A DNA stretch of 64,000 bases. Source: Spirosoma sp. KCTC 42546. GTDB taxonomy: Bacteria > Bacteroidota > Bacteroidia > Cytophagales > Spirosomataceae. A program made the position numbers and the translations under genes. Numbering within the stretch: the first letter of the stretch is position 1; each line of letters opens with the position of its first letter. This document shows, in pieces, positions 1 to 8,818 of this stretch. The DNA lies in assembly GCF_006965485.1 (NCBI RefSeq), contig NZ_CP041360.1, positions 2,914,001 to 2,978,000 on the forward strand, in the 5' to 3' direction. Below the pieces are notes generated by a model. The model was not told the origin of the DNA, searched no databases, and worked only from the letters and a program-made list of their open reading frames with translations.

Positions 1-1
1 G

Positions 2-1342
2 ACCTTTCAGGCGACGGCAACGCAGAAAGGCGTTCAGCATTATGTGGTGGATGTATTGCCGCAGCCTGGCGAATTCAGTACGCTAAATAACCGCCAGGAT
101 GTGTATTTAGATGTTATCGATGGGAAAGAGAAAGTGTTACTGTTGGCATTAGCTCCTCACCCGGATATAAAAGCAATTCGTAACATTCTGGAACGAAACC
201 AGAATTATGAACTGGACATTCGCATACTGACCGGAACACCTGCCGAAGCAACCGCGTCGGCGGACCGTCCCCCAGCCGATAAAACCTACGATCTGATCAT
301 TCTGCATCAGATCCCTGATAATGGAGGCATTGGAAACCCGGTGATTCAGCGGTATCTGGCGAAGAATACGCCGGTCTTGTTTGTGCTGGGTAATCAATCC
401 GCACTCGGACCATTCAATACATCGAATCCGGTAATACAGGTGGCTGCGCAGCCCAACCAGAGCGACAAAGTAACCGGTGTATTTAACCCTGAATTCAAAC
501 AACTGAACTTCGATCCGGCCAAGCTTGATATTCTCTCAAAACTGCCTCCTCTGTTAACACCATATGGTGACTACAGATTACAGCCCGGTAGCGAAGTTGT
601 CCTGTGGCAGCAGGTGGGAAGCATTCGCACAACGAAGCCCTTACTGGCCCTGAACGTAACCAGTCCGCGCAAAACAGCTGTGCTGGCAGGGGAGGGTATA
701 TGGGCGTGGCGGCTCGAAGAATACGCGCTGACTGATAAGCAGGAAGTGGTGGATGAACTGATCCAGAAAGTAATTCAACTGATTTCGGTAAAAGAAGATC
801 GGCGCAAACTCCGGGTGTATCCGATTCGGAATGAGTTTATTGCGGGCGAAAAAGTTATTTTCGAGACGGAGCTTTATAATGACATTTACGAGCGACTATA
901 TGATAAACCCGTTCGCTTGGAAATCAAAGACGAAAAAGGAGTGACTCGTTCATTCAACTACACGCCTACGGCCTCCAACAGCCGTTTTGAGATCAGCCGA
1001 CTACCCGAAGGTGCCTACAGCTTTAAGGCCACCGTAACAGTTAACAATAAGGCTGAGCAATCATCCGGACAGTTTGTGGTTCGTGACCTGCAACTTGAAG
1101 CCCTGAATACGACTGCCGATCACGGCATGCTCCGACAACTGGCCCAGCAAACGGGCGGGCAATTTTTCACCGCAAATCAGACCGACGAACTCGTTCGGAA
1201 GCTGACCGCTCAGTCGCACCCGGCCCGGTTAACGAGCACCGAAGAAATGAATGAGCTAATCAACTGGCGTTGGTTGTTCTTTGTGGTGCTGACGTTAGCC
1301 GCTATTGAGTGGGGGCTACGGAAATTTTATGGCGGGTATTGA
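2..1342 (+). CDS. C-terminal part of a large VWA/BatA-like membrane protein (5' end outside window)
   Basis: The frame is open from base 2, so the gene begins upstream and only about 446 residues are visible. The first third reads like a Rossmann or glutamine-amidotransferase-like fold (strand-rich, with LIILHQIPDNGG). The middle is an extracellular beta-rich region, and the last 25 residues hold one hydrophobic helix (WRWLFFVVLTLAAIEW) followed by a basic end. This pattern fits the large Bacteroidota proteins that start with a BatA/VWA membrane region and end in a transmembrane helix. That family call is inference, because the diagnostic N-terminus is missing. The gene ends about 105 bases before the next reading frame. 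Confidence 0.6.
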   Translation, partial: TFQATATQKGVQHYVVDVLPQPGEFSTLNNRQDVYLDVIDGKEKVLLLALAPHPDIKAIRNILERNQNYELDIRILTGTPAEATASADRPPADKTYDLIILHQIPDNGGIGNPVIQRYLAKNTPVLFVLGNQSALGPFNTSNPVIQVAAQPNQSDKVTGVFNPEFKQLNFDPAKLDILSKLPPLLTPYGDYRLQPGSEVVLWQQVGSIRTTKPLLALNVTSPRKTAVLAGEGIWAWRLEEYALTDKQEVVDELIQKVIQLISVKEDRRKLRVYPIRNEFIAGEKVIFETELYNDIYERLYDKPVRLEIKDEKGVTRSFNYTPTASNSRFEISRLPEGAYSFKATVTVNNKAEQSSGQFVVRDLQLEALNTTADHGMLRQLAQQTGGQFFTANQTDELVRKLTAQSHPARLTSTEEMNELINWRWLFFVVLTLAAIEWGLRKFYGGY

Positions 1343-1448
1343 TACCGCTAGCTTTGACGCAGTATAGGTTCTTAAACTTTTTCATGTAAAACCAGTGTTT
1401 TCTGCCTATAAGCGGAGACCTTAACTCCTTATTTTCGTCTCAAAACCA

Positions 1449-1628
1449 ATGACTACGATGGAAACGACAACCAAGCCCATGACCGCCCGCGAAAAGATCC
1501 GCAAACTTGTGGAAGTAAAAGAACAGGTGCAACGGGAAGCGCGGGAAAATTATCGAAATAGCCCTGATATTCAGGCCGCTGTTGAAGAACTGAAAAAGAA
1601 AAATGCCCAACGACGCCCCCGTAAATAG
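1449..1628 (+). CDS. Small charged protein (59 aa) coupled to DUF6169 gene
   Basis: This short ORF starts ATG ACT ACG and encodes a Lys/Glu/Arg-rich, probably helical peptide with no membrane segment. Its last 26 bases overlap the start of the DUF6169 gene in another frame, so the two are likely translationally coupled. An internal ATG (M4 or M11) could be the true start. Codon use is like the neighbours (many third-position C/G). I do not recognise the family. The tight overlap is the main reason to call it a real gene. Confidence 0.5.
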   Translation: MTTMETTTKPMTAREKIRKLVEVKEQVQREARENYRNSPDIQAAVEELKKKNAQRRPRK

Positions 1629-2115
1629 TTACGAGTTTAGATTTTTTGGTGGAGAACAAAATTCATACTTCTTCACTACCAGACAGGAGATTATCTATCA
1701 AATTAAGTTCGTTCCGTCAGCCTATTTATTTGTAGACTATATTGACGGCCATGTCAATGCTTTTGAAATGGTTATTGCTGTGGCGGATAATCCAACCGGT
1801 GGACGCATCGCTTATGACCCGCTTACAGAAGATACGATACGGGCTATTTTCACAGACTTCTTCTGCTCACTGGATCATGTGATTGTCTATATCTGCGACA
1901 GCTCGGATGGGCGCGAGCAAGCCCGATTCCGGAAATTTACTAGTTGGTATTACAAGGATATGGATGCTATGCCAGCGGATCTATTCAAGATGGATGCCTA
2001 CCTTCCCGACGGCGATCGAACCACTATTCTCTCGGGTATTCTGAGTACGAGGCATCCCTACTTCAGCCAGTTCGTTGAACTCTTCAAAAACCTATCGGAA
2101 GCGGATAAATACTAG
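1603..2115 (+). CDS. DUF6169 family protein
   Basis: A 170-residue soluble protein without signal peptide or membrane segment. The order of features (a start like NSYEFRFFGG, a central VYICDSSDGREQARFRKF block, and a C-terminal RHPYFSQFVELF) is what I recall for DUF6169, a Bacteroidota family of unknown function found as small stand-alone proteins. The start overlaps the upstream 59-aa ORF by 26 bases. The stop lies immediately against the end of a decayed gene on the other strand. Function is unknown; a two-gene module with the upstream peptide is inferred from the overlap only. Confidence 0.72.
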   Translation: MPNDAPVNSYEFRFFGGEQNSYFFTTRQEIIYQIKFVPSAYLFVDYIDGHVNAFEMVIAVADNPTGGRIAYDPLTEDTIRAIFTDFFCSLDHVIVYICDSSDGREQARFRKFTSWYYKDMDAMPADLFKMDAYLPDGDRTTILSGILSTRHPYFSQFVELFKNLSEADKY

Positions 2116-2307
2116 CTACACCGCTGTTGCTTCCAATTGCTGCCGCTTCCCGGCAAAGTAAACCTCCCAATCTGTTATCTGGCTAATAGCCTGATAGGTC
2201 TCCGACTCCTACAATGCCTGGACATCCGATTGTAGCCGAGTGGTGAGGGATTGTACCTAGGAGTTGGCGGTTTTAACGAGGGCGGTGGTGGGTTTTTGGG
2301 CATAGAT
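2116..2307 (-). pseudogene. C-terminal remnant of an unidentified gene with two in-frame amber codons
   Basis: On the minus strand one frame carries about 60 codons of protein-like composition, interrupted by TAG at 2257-2259 and 2209-2211, and ends in a third TAG at 2116-2118. Both internal stops fit CAG-to-TAG changes in a Gln-rich context. The last 30 codons (beginning ESETYQAISQI) read like the helical end of an enzyme. Upstream the frame is closed by TAA at 2308-2310 and I see no continuation. A restriction-methylase-like C-terminus is possible but not supported strongly enough to name. Confidence 0.35.
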
Positions 2308-2324
2308 TTACAAGCAGTGATGGA

Positions 2325-2495
2325 TTACCGCTTTAGTTTTTCTCTTCGGTATTCAAGACTTTGAATCATCAATTCGTTCGCTTCAGAAGGCTGTTGTTGC
2401 TGACGGTGTCGTAGCTGTTTTAACTGCTCGTCCGTTTGGCGTATACGCTCGGTCGATAAGGTCGCCAGTCGCTGTTTAACTTCGCGTAATGACAT
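2325..2495 (-). CDS. Small Gln/Arg-rich protein (56 aa)
   Basis: The ORF starts at ATG 2493-2495 and encodes a highly charged helical peptide (start MSLREVKQRLATL) with a Gln run in the middle and a basic end. Its start lies 5 bases after the distal stop of the DUF6932-like reading frame, the spacing of a coupled downstream gene. It may be the partner of that broken gene or itself a decayed remnant. No family recognised. Confidence 0.42.
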   Translation of the reverse strand: MSLREVKQRLATLSTERIRQTDEQLKQLRHRQQQQPSEANELMIQSLEYRREKLKR

Positions 2496-2500
2496 GTCTG

Positions 2501-2992
2501 CTAAGTCGATACGTTTAACTCCATTACTAATTCAATGATTCCTTTGGGAAACCCGTTTCGGTCTGTGCCGAATTGGTTCGTCCAGTAAGTTACTAATTCC
2601 TTTTATTGGGCAGTATCATTATTCAGCAAAAAATAAGAATCAGTTTGGTATGTCTGAAACGCATTTTGAGCAAATAACGGCTCAAATAAGTCTTTGTTCT
2701 GCCGTATACTAGCTTCGTCGTCTAATAAACTCAATATATCAACATCGTTAGGATTAAGCTTATTTGTCGTAAAACTTCCATCAATCCATAATTGCCAGCT
2801 ACCCGTATAGGTAACTTGATTTAATGTGTCACCTAAAGCCTCAATGTATTCGAGCAAACCCGTATAGATGGAAAGACGCGTACCAGAAAGTGGGAAGGGA
2901 GTTACGAATATCTGCTCAAATTCTTCCAGAGAATCAATGCGGATAAGTTCATAGGGGCTTAAGTTGCCACGAACATCGAAATTATAAGTCAT
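2501..2992 (-). pseudogene. DUF6932-like nucleotidyltransferase-fold protein, interrupted by an in-frame TAA
   Basis: The first 129 codons (2992 to 2603) carry a nucleotidyltransferase-like signature: DGSF at residues 71-74 and NDVD at 82-85. The frame then meets TAA at 2603-2605. It continues in the same frame for another 33 codons to TAG at 2501-2503, and that extension contains FGTDRNGFPKGIIEL, which I recognise as the usual end of DUF6932 proteins. The stop therefore cuts a conserved C-terminus and is not a natural end. One base change (for example CAA to TAA) explains it. The truncated 129-aa product could still be made; loss of function is inference. Confidence 0.6.
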
Positions 2993-3095
2993 TCTAAAAC
3001 CTGAATGAGGGCGATAGGGTTTTGTATATGGTTGATAGAAAGTTGACGGACAAATTAGCCTCTAGTTTCACCAGATGATAAGACGGTTGCTTTAC

Positions 3096-5570
3096 TCATT
3101 CTCCATTCCCTCCAGCCTCCGCCCGCATGGCGTATTGCACAAAACGGATTTCACTAAACGATACATCAGTACCTAAGCCCTGCCGAACTTCGCTTAGGGA
3201 TTCGGATGGATAATTTTCCAGGTACGACCGAATACTTGCGATTTTTTTAGTAGGTAATAATGCATCAACAGCCAATTCGCCCGTGCCAACATATTTTACT
3301 AAATGGCTTTCCACAGTTGAGACCGCTAAGCTGCGCTCGGCTGCAATCTCTGCAATTGTTTTACCAGACTGGAAAAAAGCCAGCGTGATGGCAGGTGATA
3401 GCTCTTTGGGTTCCTTTGGCGGTTTGGGAGCTTTGGATACTTTCACTTTCGGGGTAGTCGAGCTGGCTGCCCGGCCTGCTGGATTTTCCTGAACGATACG
3501 CAGAATTTCGGCACCAATTTGCCTCACTTTGGTTTTTCCAACCCCTTTAATGGCCAGTAATTCAGCCTCCGTTGTAGGACGCGCACGCGCCAGTTCAACA
3601 ATGGTTTTCTGTGGTAAGACCATAAAGCCAGAGGTGTTGTGTTCTCCAGCCATATCATTCCGCCATTTCATCAACGCACCGTACAAGCCACCACGCGAAG
3701 AACCCTCCGAAGCGGGTATCTCGGCAACTTGTGGCTCAAACTTTTTGCGTTCGGGCTGGAAGTCCAGTTCAGCACGATTGCGGGCTTGCAGATAGGCTAA
3801 TGCATTGAATCCGTCCCGACAACTCTCGAAACTGCGTAGCTTACTAAATAGCTCTTTCTCCAGTTCGTCCAGCGCTTCCAGCAGCAGGTCACGCACTTTC
3901 TTATTGTCGCAGTCGGTGGGGAAACGGTGCAGGAGTGGTAGAAATTCGGAACCAAGTAAGGTTTGAAAATAGGTTCCTGCTTTACGGACTCGATCCTGTA
4001 GTGCCTGGTTGTATTCGGGTAAATTTTCGTTGGCAAAATAACTGGGAAGTTGTTGCTGGAAACGTCCCGACACATCACTGGCTTTCTCGCGTAATTGGTT
4101 GGTGAGTTGCGTCAGGATAGCGGAGCCTTCGGCATCTAAACTACTGGCGTGTTCATTCACGACCCGGCGACAACGGTAGAGTAGGGAATTGGCTCGTTCA
4201 AACGAAAACAATTCGCGAATCAGGTTTTGCTGGTTCGTGAGTTTTGCCTGGTGTAGATGCTGTTCGTTCGGAGTTTGCCGCTGAACTTGTTCATGAAAGT
4301 CCTCTAACTCCAGTTCTGTTTTGATACTATGAGCTGGAATAGGCGATCGGAGTACAAGCCCATTTAGGGTTTTACACCGGCTGAGGGCCACATACACCTG
4401 ACCGTGGGCAAAGGCCGATGACACATCGAGAATCGCCTTATCGAAGGTAAGTCCCTGGCTTTTGTGAACGGTAATAGCCCAGGCCAGTTTCAGTGGAATC
4501 TGCCGGAAGGTACCAATCGGTTCGCTCTTGATTTCTTTGGTGGTTGGGTCCAGAGTATATTTGATATTGGTCCAGTCAACCGGATAGACCACAATTTCTT
4601 CTCCATCCTGCTGACTCTTCACATAAATGGCAGAGTCATCCATGTCCGTAATTCGCCCGATTTTGCCGTTGTAGTACAGCTTATCACGGGAAATATCATT
4701 TTTAATGAACATCACCTGAGCCCCTACTTTTAGCTCCAGGCTGGCTTCGGTTGGGTACGTGTGCGCCGGAAAGTCACCTTCTACAATTGCCGTAAAGGTG
4801 CGGGGCTTTCCTTTCAGGGCCAGTAACTTCTGGCTGTTTAGTTGCTGGGCAGCTGTATTGTGGGTCGAGAGCGTAATGTAGCCTTCATCGTCGCTGGGAG
4901 AAAAATCCGGGATATAGCGTTGATTCAAATTATCCAATTGTGCCCGGGTAACGGTCTTCTCGCGAATGCTATTAAGCAAATCAATAAAACGCTGATCGGA
5001 TTGCCGGTAAATATGCGTTAGTTCAATGGGAACGTAGGACGTCTGCCGAAGGGCCTTGCTGCCGAAAAAATAGCCAGTATCATAGTAAGGTTTTAATAAT
5101 GCCCAGTCTTCGTCTTTTATAACGGGCGGCAACTGTTGCATATCACCAATCAGCAATAACTGAACACCACCGAAGGGGGCTGAATTGGTCCGGTACCGCC
5201 GAAGTACTTCATCAATCCCATCCAGCACATCACTCCGAACCATACTGATCTCATCGATCACCAACAGGTCGAGTGTACGGAGTAAATTTATTTTTTCCTT
5301 ATTGAATTTCTTGCCTTCGCGTTGCGTGGTACCCGGCGTTAATGGACCAAACGGAAGCTGAAAGAGCGAATGAATCGTAACCCCACCCGCATTGATTGCG
5401 GCTACACCCGTTGGGGCTACTACAGCAAGTCGCTTGGCACTCAACTGCTTAATCTGCTGTAGGAACGTTGTTTTACCCGTTCCAGCTTTACCGGTCAGGA
5501 AAATATTCTGGTTGGTATGCAGGACAAAGTTATGGGCGAGGTCAAGCTTTTCGTTTACGGAAACGGTCAT
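3096..5570 (-). CDS. PIF1-type DNA helicase with HRDC and C-terminal helix-turn-helix domains
   Basis: An 824-residue SF1B helicase. Walker A is GKAGTGKTT at residues 27-35 and Walker B is VIDEISM at 104-110. The later block WAITVHKSQGLTFDKAILD is typical of PIF1/RecD-like motor domains. After about residue 610 there is an HRDC domain with the helix-hairpin-helix-like IKGVGKTKVRQIG, then a Lys/Pro-rich linker, then a helix-turn-helix domain of the HTH_40 type (TIAEIAAERSLAVSTVESHL). This three-part layout is common in Bacteroidota and is expected to act on replication or recombination intermediates. A -7 box lies at 5594-5601. It is not obviously co-transcribed with the decayed genes downstream. 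Confidence 0.9.
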   Translation of the reverse strand: MTVSVNEKLDLAHNFVLHTNQNIFLTGKAGTGKTTFLQQIKQLSAKRLAVVAPTGVAAINAGGVTIHSLFQLPFGPLTPGTTQREGKKFNKEKINLLRTLDLLVIDEISMVRSDVLDGIDEVLRRYRTNSAPFGGVQLLLIGDMQQLPPVIKDEDWALLKPYYDTGYFFGSKALRQTSYVPIELTHIYRQSDQRFIDLLNSIREKTVTRAQLDNLNQRYIPDFSPSDDEGYITLSTHNTAAQQLNSQKLLALKGKPRTFTAIVEGDFPAHTYPTEASLELKVGAQVMFIKNDISRDKLYYNGKIGRITDMDDSAIYVKSQQDGEEIVVYPVDWTNIKYTLDPTTKEIKSEPIGTFRQIPLKLAWAITVHKSQGLTFDKAILDVSSAFAHGQVYVALSRCKTLNGLVLRSPIPAHSIKTELELEDFHEQVQRQTPNEQHLHQAKLTNQQNLIRELFSFERANSLLYRCRRVVNEHASSLDAEGSAILTQLTNQLREKASDVSGRFQQQLPSYFANENLPEYNQALQDRVRKAGTYFQTLLGSEFLPLLHRFPTDCDNKKVRDLLLEALDELEKELFSKLRSFESCRDGFNALAYLQARNRAELDFQPERKKFEPQVAEIPASEGSSRGGLYGALMKWRNDMAGEHNTSGFMVLPQKTIVELARARPTTEAELLAIKGVGKTKVRQIGAEILRIVQENPAGRAASSTTPKVKVSKAPKPPKEPKELSPAITLAFFQSGKTIAEIAAERSLAVSTVESHLVKYVGTGELAVDALLPTKKIASIRSYLENYPSESLSEVRQGLGTDVSFSEIRFVQYAMRAEAGGNGE

Positions 5571-5593
5571 AAAAACGCACTGGAGATAATGAA

Positions 5594-5601
5594 CAAAGAT
5601 A
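5594..5601 (-). promoter_or_regulatory. Promoter -7 box of the PIF1 helicase gene
   Basis: Read on the minus strand the sequence is TATCTTTG, an exact match to the Bacteroidota -7 consensus TAnnTTTG, 23 bases before the ATG. No clear -33 TTTG box is seen. Confidence 0.5.
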
Positions 5602-5651
5602 CTCGATTTGTAGACGAGTTCTTAGTCTAATCGTCATCGGTCTACCGTTAG

Positions 5652-6074
5652 CTACTCCCTGGCTACAGCAATCATCACGGCTCCTGCGGCCATTAATACG
5701 GCACCAATAGCCACCTGCCAGCTTATTTTTTCTTTCAAAAAAACAGATGCCAGAATGACGGCGAACACTAATGAAAAGTTGGTTATGGGAGATACCTGCG
5801 AAGCATTCCCCAACTTGAGAGCGCGGAATGAAAGTAGAGACGACAGGCAAGTAACCACGCCCGCAATGATCAGGTAAATCCAGACTCGTCGGTCAATGCG
5901 GGCCACATCGGGCAAGTTTCCCTGCATGATAACCACGCTCCAGGAAACAATCAGAATAAGAACTGATTGAATGGCGAAGGCCAGGCTTGAATCCACATGC
6001 TTGACACCTACTTTAGATAGCGTAACCACAATAGCGGCTGATAAGGCGGCTGACAAGGCAAAGACAATCCACAT
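5652..6074 (-). CDS. Single-domain EamA/DMT family transporter
   Basis: About 140 residues with five hydrophobic helices, the size of single-domain EamA proteins that work as dimers. I place the start at ATG 6072-6074 (MWIVFALSAALSAAIV) and not at the farther ATG of the same frame, because the family normally begins with this membrane helix. The C-terminal block FLKEKISWQVAIGAVLMAAG is characteristic. The substrate cannot be told from sequence. It is transcribed toward the helicase gene and divergent from the phospholipase gene. Confidence 0.75.
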   Translation of the reverse strand: MWIVFALSAALSAAIVVTLSKVGVKHVDSSLAFAIQSVLILIVSWSVVIMQGNLPDVARIDRRVWIYLIIAGVVTCLSSLLSFRALKLGNASQVSPITNFSLVFAVILASVFLKEKISWQVAIGAVLMAAGAVMIAVARE

Positions 6075-6206
6075 GGCGTTGATGAAGAACGTATAGCCTA
6101 TAAAGTCAAAAGTGAGCTGAAATGATTTAAATACTAGCAAAAAATAGGTTAAAATGGGTACTTTTCGGCCTATTCGCAGTATCTTGATAAACAGTTACTG
6201 AACACA

Positions 6207-8717
6207 ATGGATTCAAGACGGGAGTTTTTAAAAAAGGCAGCTTTGCTCTCAACAGGGCTTTCAGGTGTATTGCCCGAGTCAATTCAGAAGGCGTTTGCTA
6301 TTGATCCCCAACCAGGCACTACCTTTCTGGATGCAGAGCATGTGGTGATTCTGATGCAGGAAAACCGCTCGTTCGATCATACATATGGCACGCTTCAGGG
6401 CGTACGAGGTTTCAATGATCCCAGAGCCATTGACCTGCCCAATAAAAATAAAGTCTGGTTGCAGACCAACGCAGCCAAGGAAACCTACGCTCCGTTTCGA
6501 CTCAATATCAAGGACACAAAGGCGACCTGGATGAGTTCGCTACCGCATTCCTGGGAAAATCAGGTAGATGCCCGCAATGGAGGGAAGCAGGATAAGTGGC
6601 TGGATTCTAAGAAGTCAGGTAATAAGGAGTACGCCAAAATGCCCCTGACGATGGGGTATTACAATCGGGAGGACTTGCCATTTTATTACGCATTGGCCGA
6701 TGCTTTTACCGTTTGCGATCAGAACTTCTGTTCATCACTAACGGGCACTACCCCCAACCGCCTGTATTTCTGGACGGGCACCCTGCGTGACCCCCGCGAT
6801 CCTACTGCAATGGCGAATGTCCGCAACGAAAATGTGGATTATGATTCGGAGGTGAGTTGGACAACCTTTCCAGAGCGCCTGGAAAATCTGGGTATTTCCT
6901 GGCGGGTGTACCAGAACGAAATCAGCTTGCCAACCGGCCTGGAAGGGGAGGCTGATAACTGGCTCGGTAATTTTACTGATAATCCCATCGAGTGGTTTTC
7001 GCAGTACCATGTTCGCTTTCATCCGGCCTACTATCCCTTTATTCAGCAGCAGGTAACTATCCTTCCCGAGCGCATACAGGCACTGGAAGCCAAGTTGAAC
7101 GCATTGCCCGAAACCGATAAAGACTACACAAAAACCAAGCGGGATTTAGCCAATCAACAGCAGTGGCTGAAAGCTATTAAAGACGATTTAGTCAACTACA
7201 CGCCCGAGGCCTACAAAAAGCTCTCTCAGCAGGCCAAGAACCTGCATGAAAAGGCGTTTACCACCAATGTGAACGACCCTAATTATCGCTCGTTGGCTCC
7301 ATTAGCGTACCAGGATGGGGAGACAAAACGAACGGTCAATGTACCTAAAGGGGATGTGCTACACCAGTTCCGGGCGGATGTTAAAAATAAAAAGCTACCT
7401 ACGGTTTCCTGGTTGATTGCCCCCGAAAACTTCTCCGACCATCCGGGTGCGCCCTGGTACGGTGCCTGGTACATTTCGGAGGTGATGGATATTCTGACAC
7501 AGAATCCCGACATCTGGAAAAAGACGATTTTCATTCTGGCTTACGACGAAAACGATGGGTATTTCGACCACGTGCCGCCGTTTGTTCCGGCTCATCCGGA
7601 CCAACCTGAATCCGGACTAACCAGTAAAGGCATTGATACGCGATTGGAGTTTGTAACGCAGGAGCAGGAGAATAAACGCCCGAATAAAGGACGTACAGGG
7701 CCAATTGGTCTCGGCTTTCGGGTACCGCTCGTGATCGCTTCGCCCTGGAGTCGGGGGGGATATGTTTGCTCAGAAGTATTCGATCATACCTCTACGCTTC
7801 AGTTTCTGGAAAAATTCCTGAGTCATAAAAAAGGCCAGAAACTAGAAGAGACCAACATTAGCCCGTGGCGCAGAACCGTTTGTGGCGACCTCTCGTCGGC
7901 CTTCCGACCCTATCAGGGGGAAAAGATAAAATTGCCAGCCTTTGTTGCGAAAGATGCCTTTATCGAAAGTATACACAAGGCCCAATTCAAGCCGGTGCCA
8001 ACGGGCTACAAAGCCTTCAGCCCCGAAGAAATTCGCCAGATCAATCAGGACCCGGGGGCTTCTGAGCATTTGCCTACTCAGGAAAAAGGCATCCGGTTAG
8101 CCAATGCCCTGCCGTATGAACTCTATGCTGACGGACGTACGGATGGCAACGCATTTATGCTGACGCTGGCGGCTAAAAAGGACGCCTTTGGCAAACAGGC
8201 CGTTGGTGCCCCATTCCAGGTGTATCAGGTTTTAAAAGACGATGTGAACATTCGCTCGTACACCGTTGTGGCTGGTGATCAACTCACCGATTCCTTGCCG
8301 TTGACTGAGCCGTACGAGTTACGGGTATATGGCCCTAATGGGTTCATGCGTGCGTTTAAAGGTGCATCAGGCAACCCCGCTATTGAGATTACCTGCGGGT
8401 ATGAGCAGGATATAAAAAAACAGTTTACGGGCAATGTGCTGGTAAAACTCAAAAATACGGATTTGCAGAAAACGTATCAGGTGCAACTGGTTGATAACGC
8501 GTACCAGGCTAAAGGTGAACAAAAAACACTGGATAAATCGGGGACAAAGGGCGCCCAGCAGAGCGTGATACTCAACCTGAAAAGTAGCCACAATTGGTAC
8601 GATTTCAGTGTGAAAGTAGCGGGTTTCGATGCGTTTGAACAACGCTATGCCGGTCGGGTTGAGACGGGCAAGCCTGGATTCAGTGATCCACTTATTGGAA
8701 AATCGGATAAAGTGTAG
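6207..8717 (+). CDS. plcC: Phosphocholine-type phospholipase C, Tat-exported
   Basis: An 836-residue enzyme of the bacterial PC-PLC/acid phosphatase family. It hydrolyses phospholipids to diacylglycerol and the phosphorylated head group. The N-terminus carries a twin-arginine motif (SRREFLKK, residues 3-10) before a hydrophobic stretch, so the protein is exported folded. The catalytic domain shows QENRSFDH (51-58) and the later AYDENDGYFDHVPP block. The C-terminal third, from about residue 630, matches the paired beta domains (DUF756) of this family. It is the first gene of a cluster with an ethanolamine permease and EutBC, which suggests phosphatidylethanolamine as a substrate. The step that removes phosphate from the head group is not encoded next to it. 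Confidence 0.9.
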   Translation: MDSRREFLKKAALLSTGLSGVLPESIQKAFAIDPQPGTTFLDAEHVVILMQENRSFDHTYGTLQGVRGFNDPRAIDLPNKNKVWLQTNAAKETYAPFRLNIKDTKATWMSSLPHSWENQVDARNGGKQDKWLDSKKSGNKEYAKMPLTMGYYNREDLPFYYALADAFTVCDQNFCSSLTGTTPNRLYFWTGTLRDPRDPTAMANVRNENVDYDSEVSWTTFPERLENLGISWRVYQNEISLPTGLEGEADNWLGNFTDNPIEWFSQYHVRFHPAYYPFIQQQVTILPERIQALEAKLNALPETDKDYTKTKRDLANQQQWLKAIKDDLVNYTPEAYKKLSQQAKNLHEKAFTTNVNDPNYRSLAPLAYQDGETKRTVNVPKGDVLHQFRADVKNKKLPTVSWLIAPENFSDHPGAPWYGAWYISEVMDILTQNPDIWKKTIFILAYDENDGYFDHVPPFVPAHPDQPESGLTSKGIDTRLEFVTQEQENKRPNKGRTGPIGLGFRVPLVIASPWSRGGYVCSEVFDHTSTLQFLEKFLSHKKGQKLEETNISPWRRTVCGDLSSAFRPYQGEKIKLPAFVAKDAFIESIHKAQFKPVPTGYKAFSPEEIRQINQDPGASEHLPTQEKGIRLANALPYELYADGRTDGNAFMLTLAAKKDAFGKQAVGAPFQVYQVLKDDVNIRSYTVVAGDQLTDSLPLTEPYELRVYGPNGFMRAFKGASGNPAIEITCGYEQDIKKQFTGNVLVKLKNTDLQKTYQVQLVDNAYQAKGEQKTLDKSGTKGAQQSVILNLKSSHNWYDFSVKVAGFDAFEQRYAGRVETGKPGFSDPLIGKSDKV

Positions 8718-8724
8718 GACTGAG

Positions 8725-8805
8725 ATAATGAATAATGGATAATGTAAAATGGATAATGAGCCGCGTGCTCGTAATTATTCATTATCCATTATCCATTTAC
8801 ATAAT
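8725..8805. repeat. AT-rich palindromic repeat built from ATAATG words
   Basis: The left half carries AATAATGGATAATG and AATGTAAAATGGATAATGA; the right half carries the complementary ATTATTCATTATCCATTATCC. The two halves can fold into an imperfect hairpin. The segment AATGTAAAATGGATAATGA recurs with one mismatch inside the RNase P RNA gene (near 21021-21039), which marks a dispersed family. Here it lies between plcC and the permease gene. Confidence 0.65.
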
Positions 8806-8818
8806 ATATATTCCCCAT

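Noticed and set aside
2116..2992. Recoding of stop codons (readthrough) in the decayed genes
   Set aside because: All three stop codon types are used normally elsewhere in the window, and no recoding signal is seen; mutation is the simpler explanation.
8735..8818. Upstream start of the ethanolamine permease
   Set aside because: The extra 28 residues are translated from the ATAATG palindrome; the family start follows at 8819.
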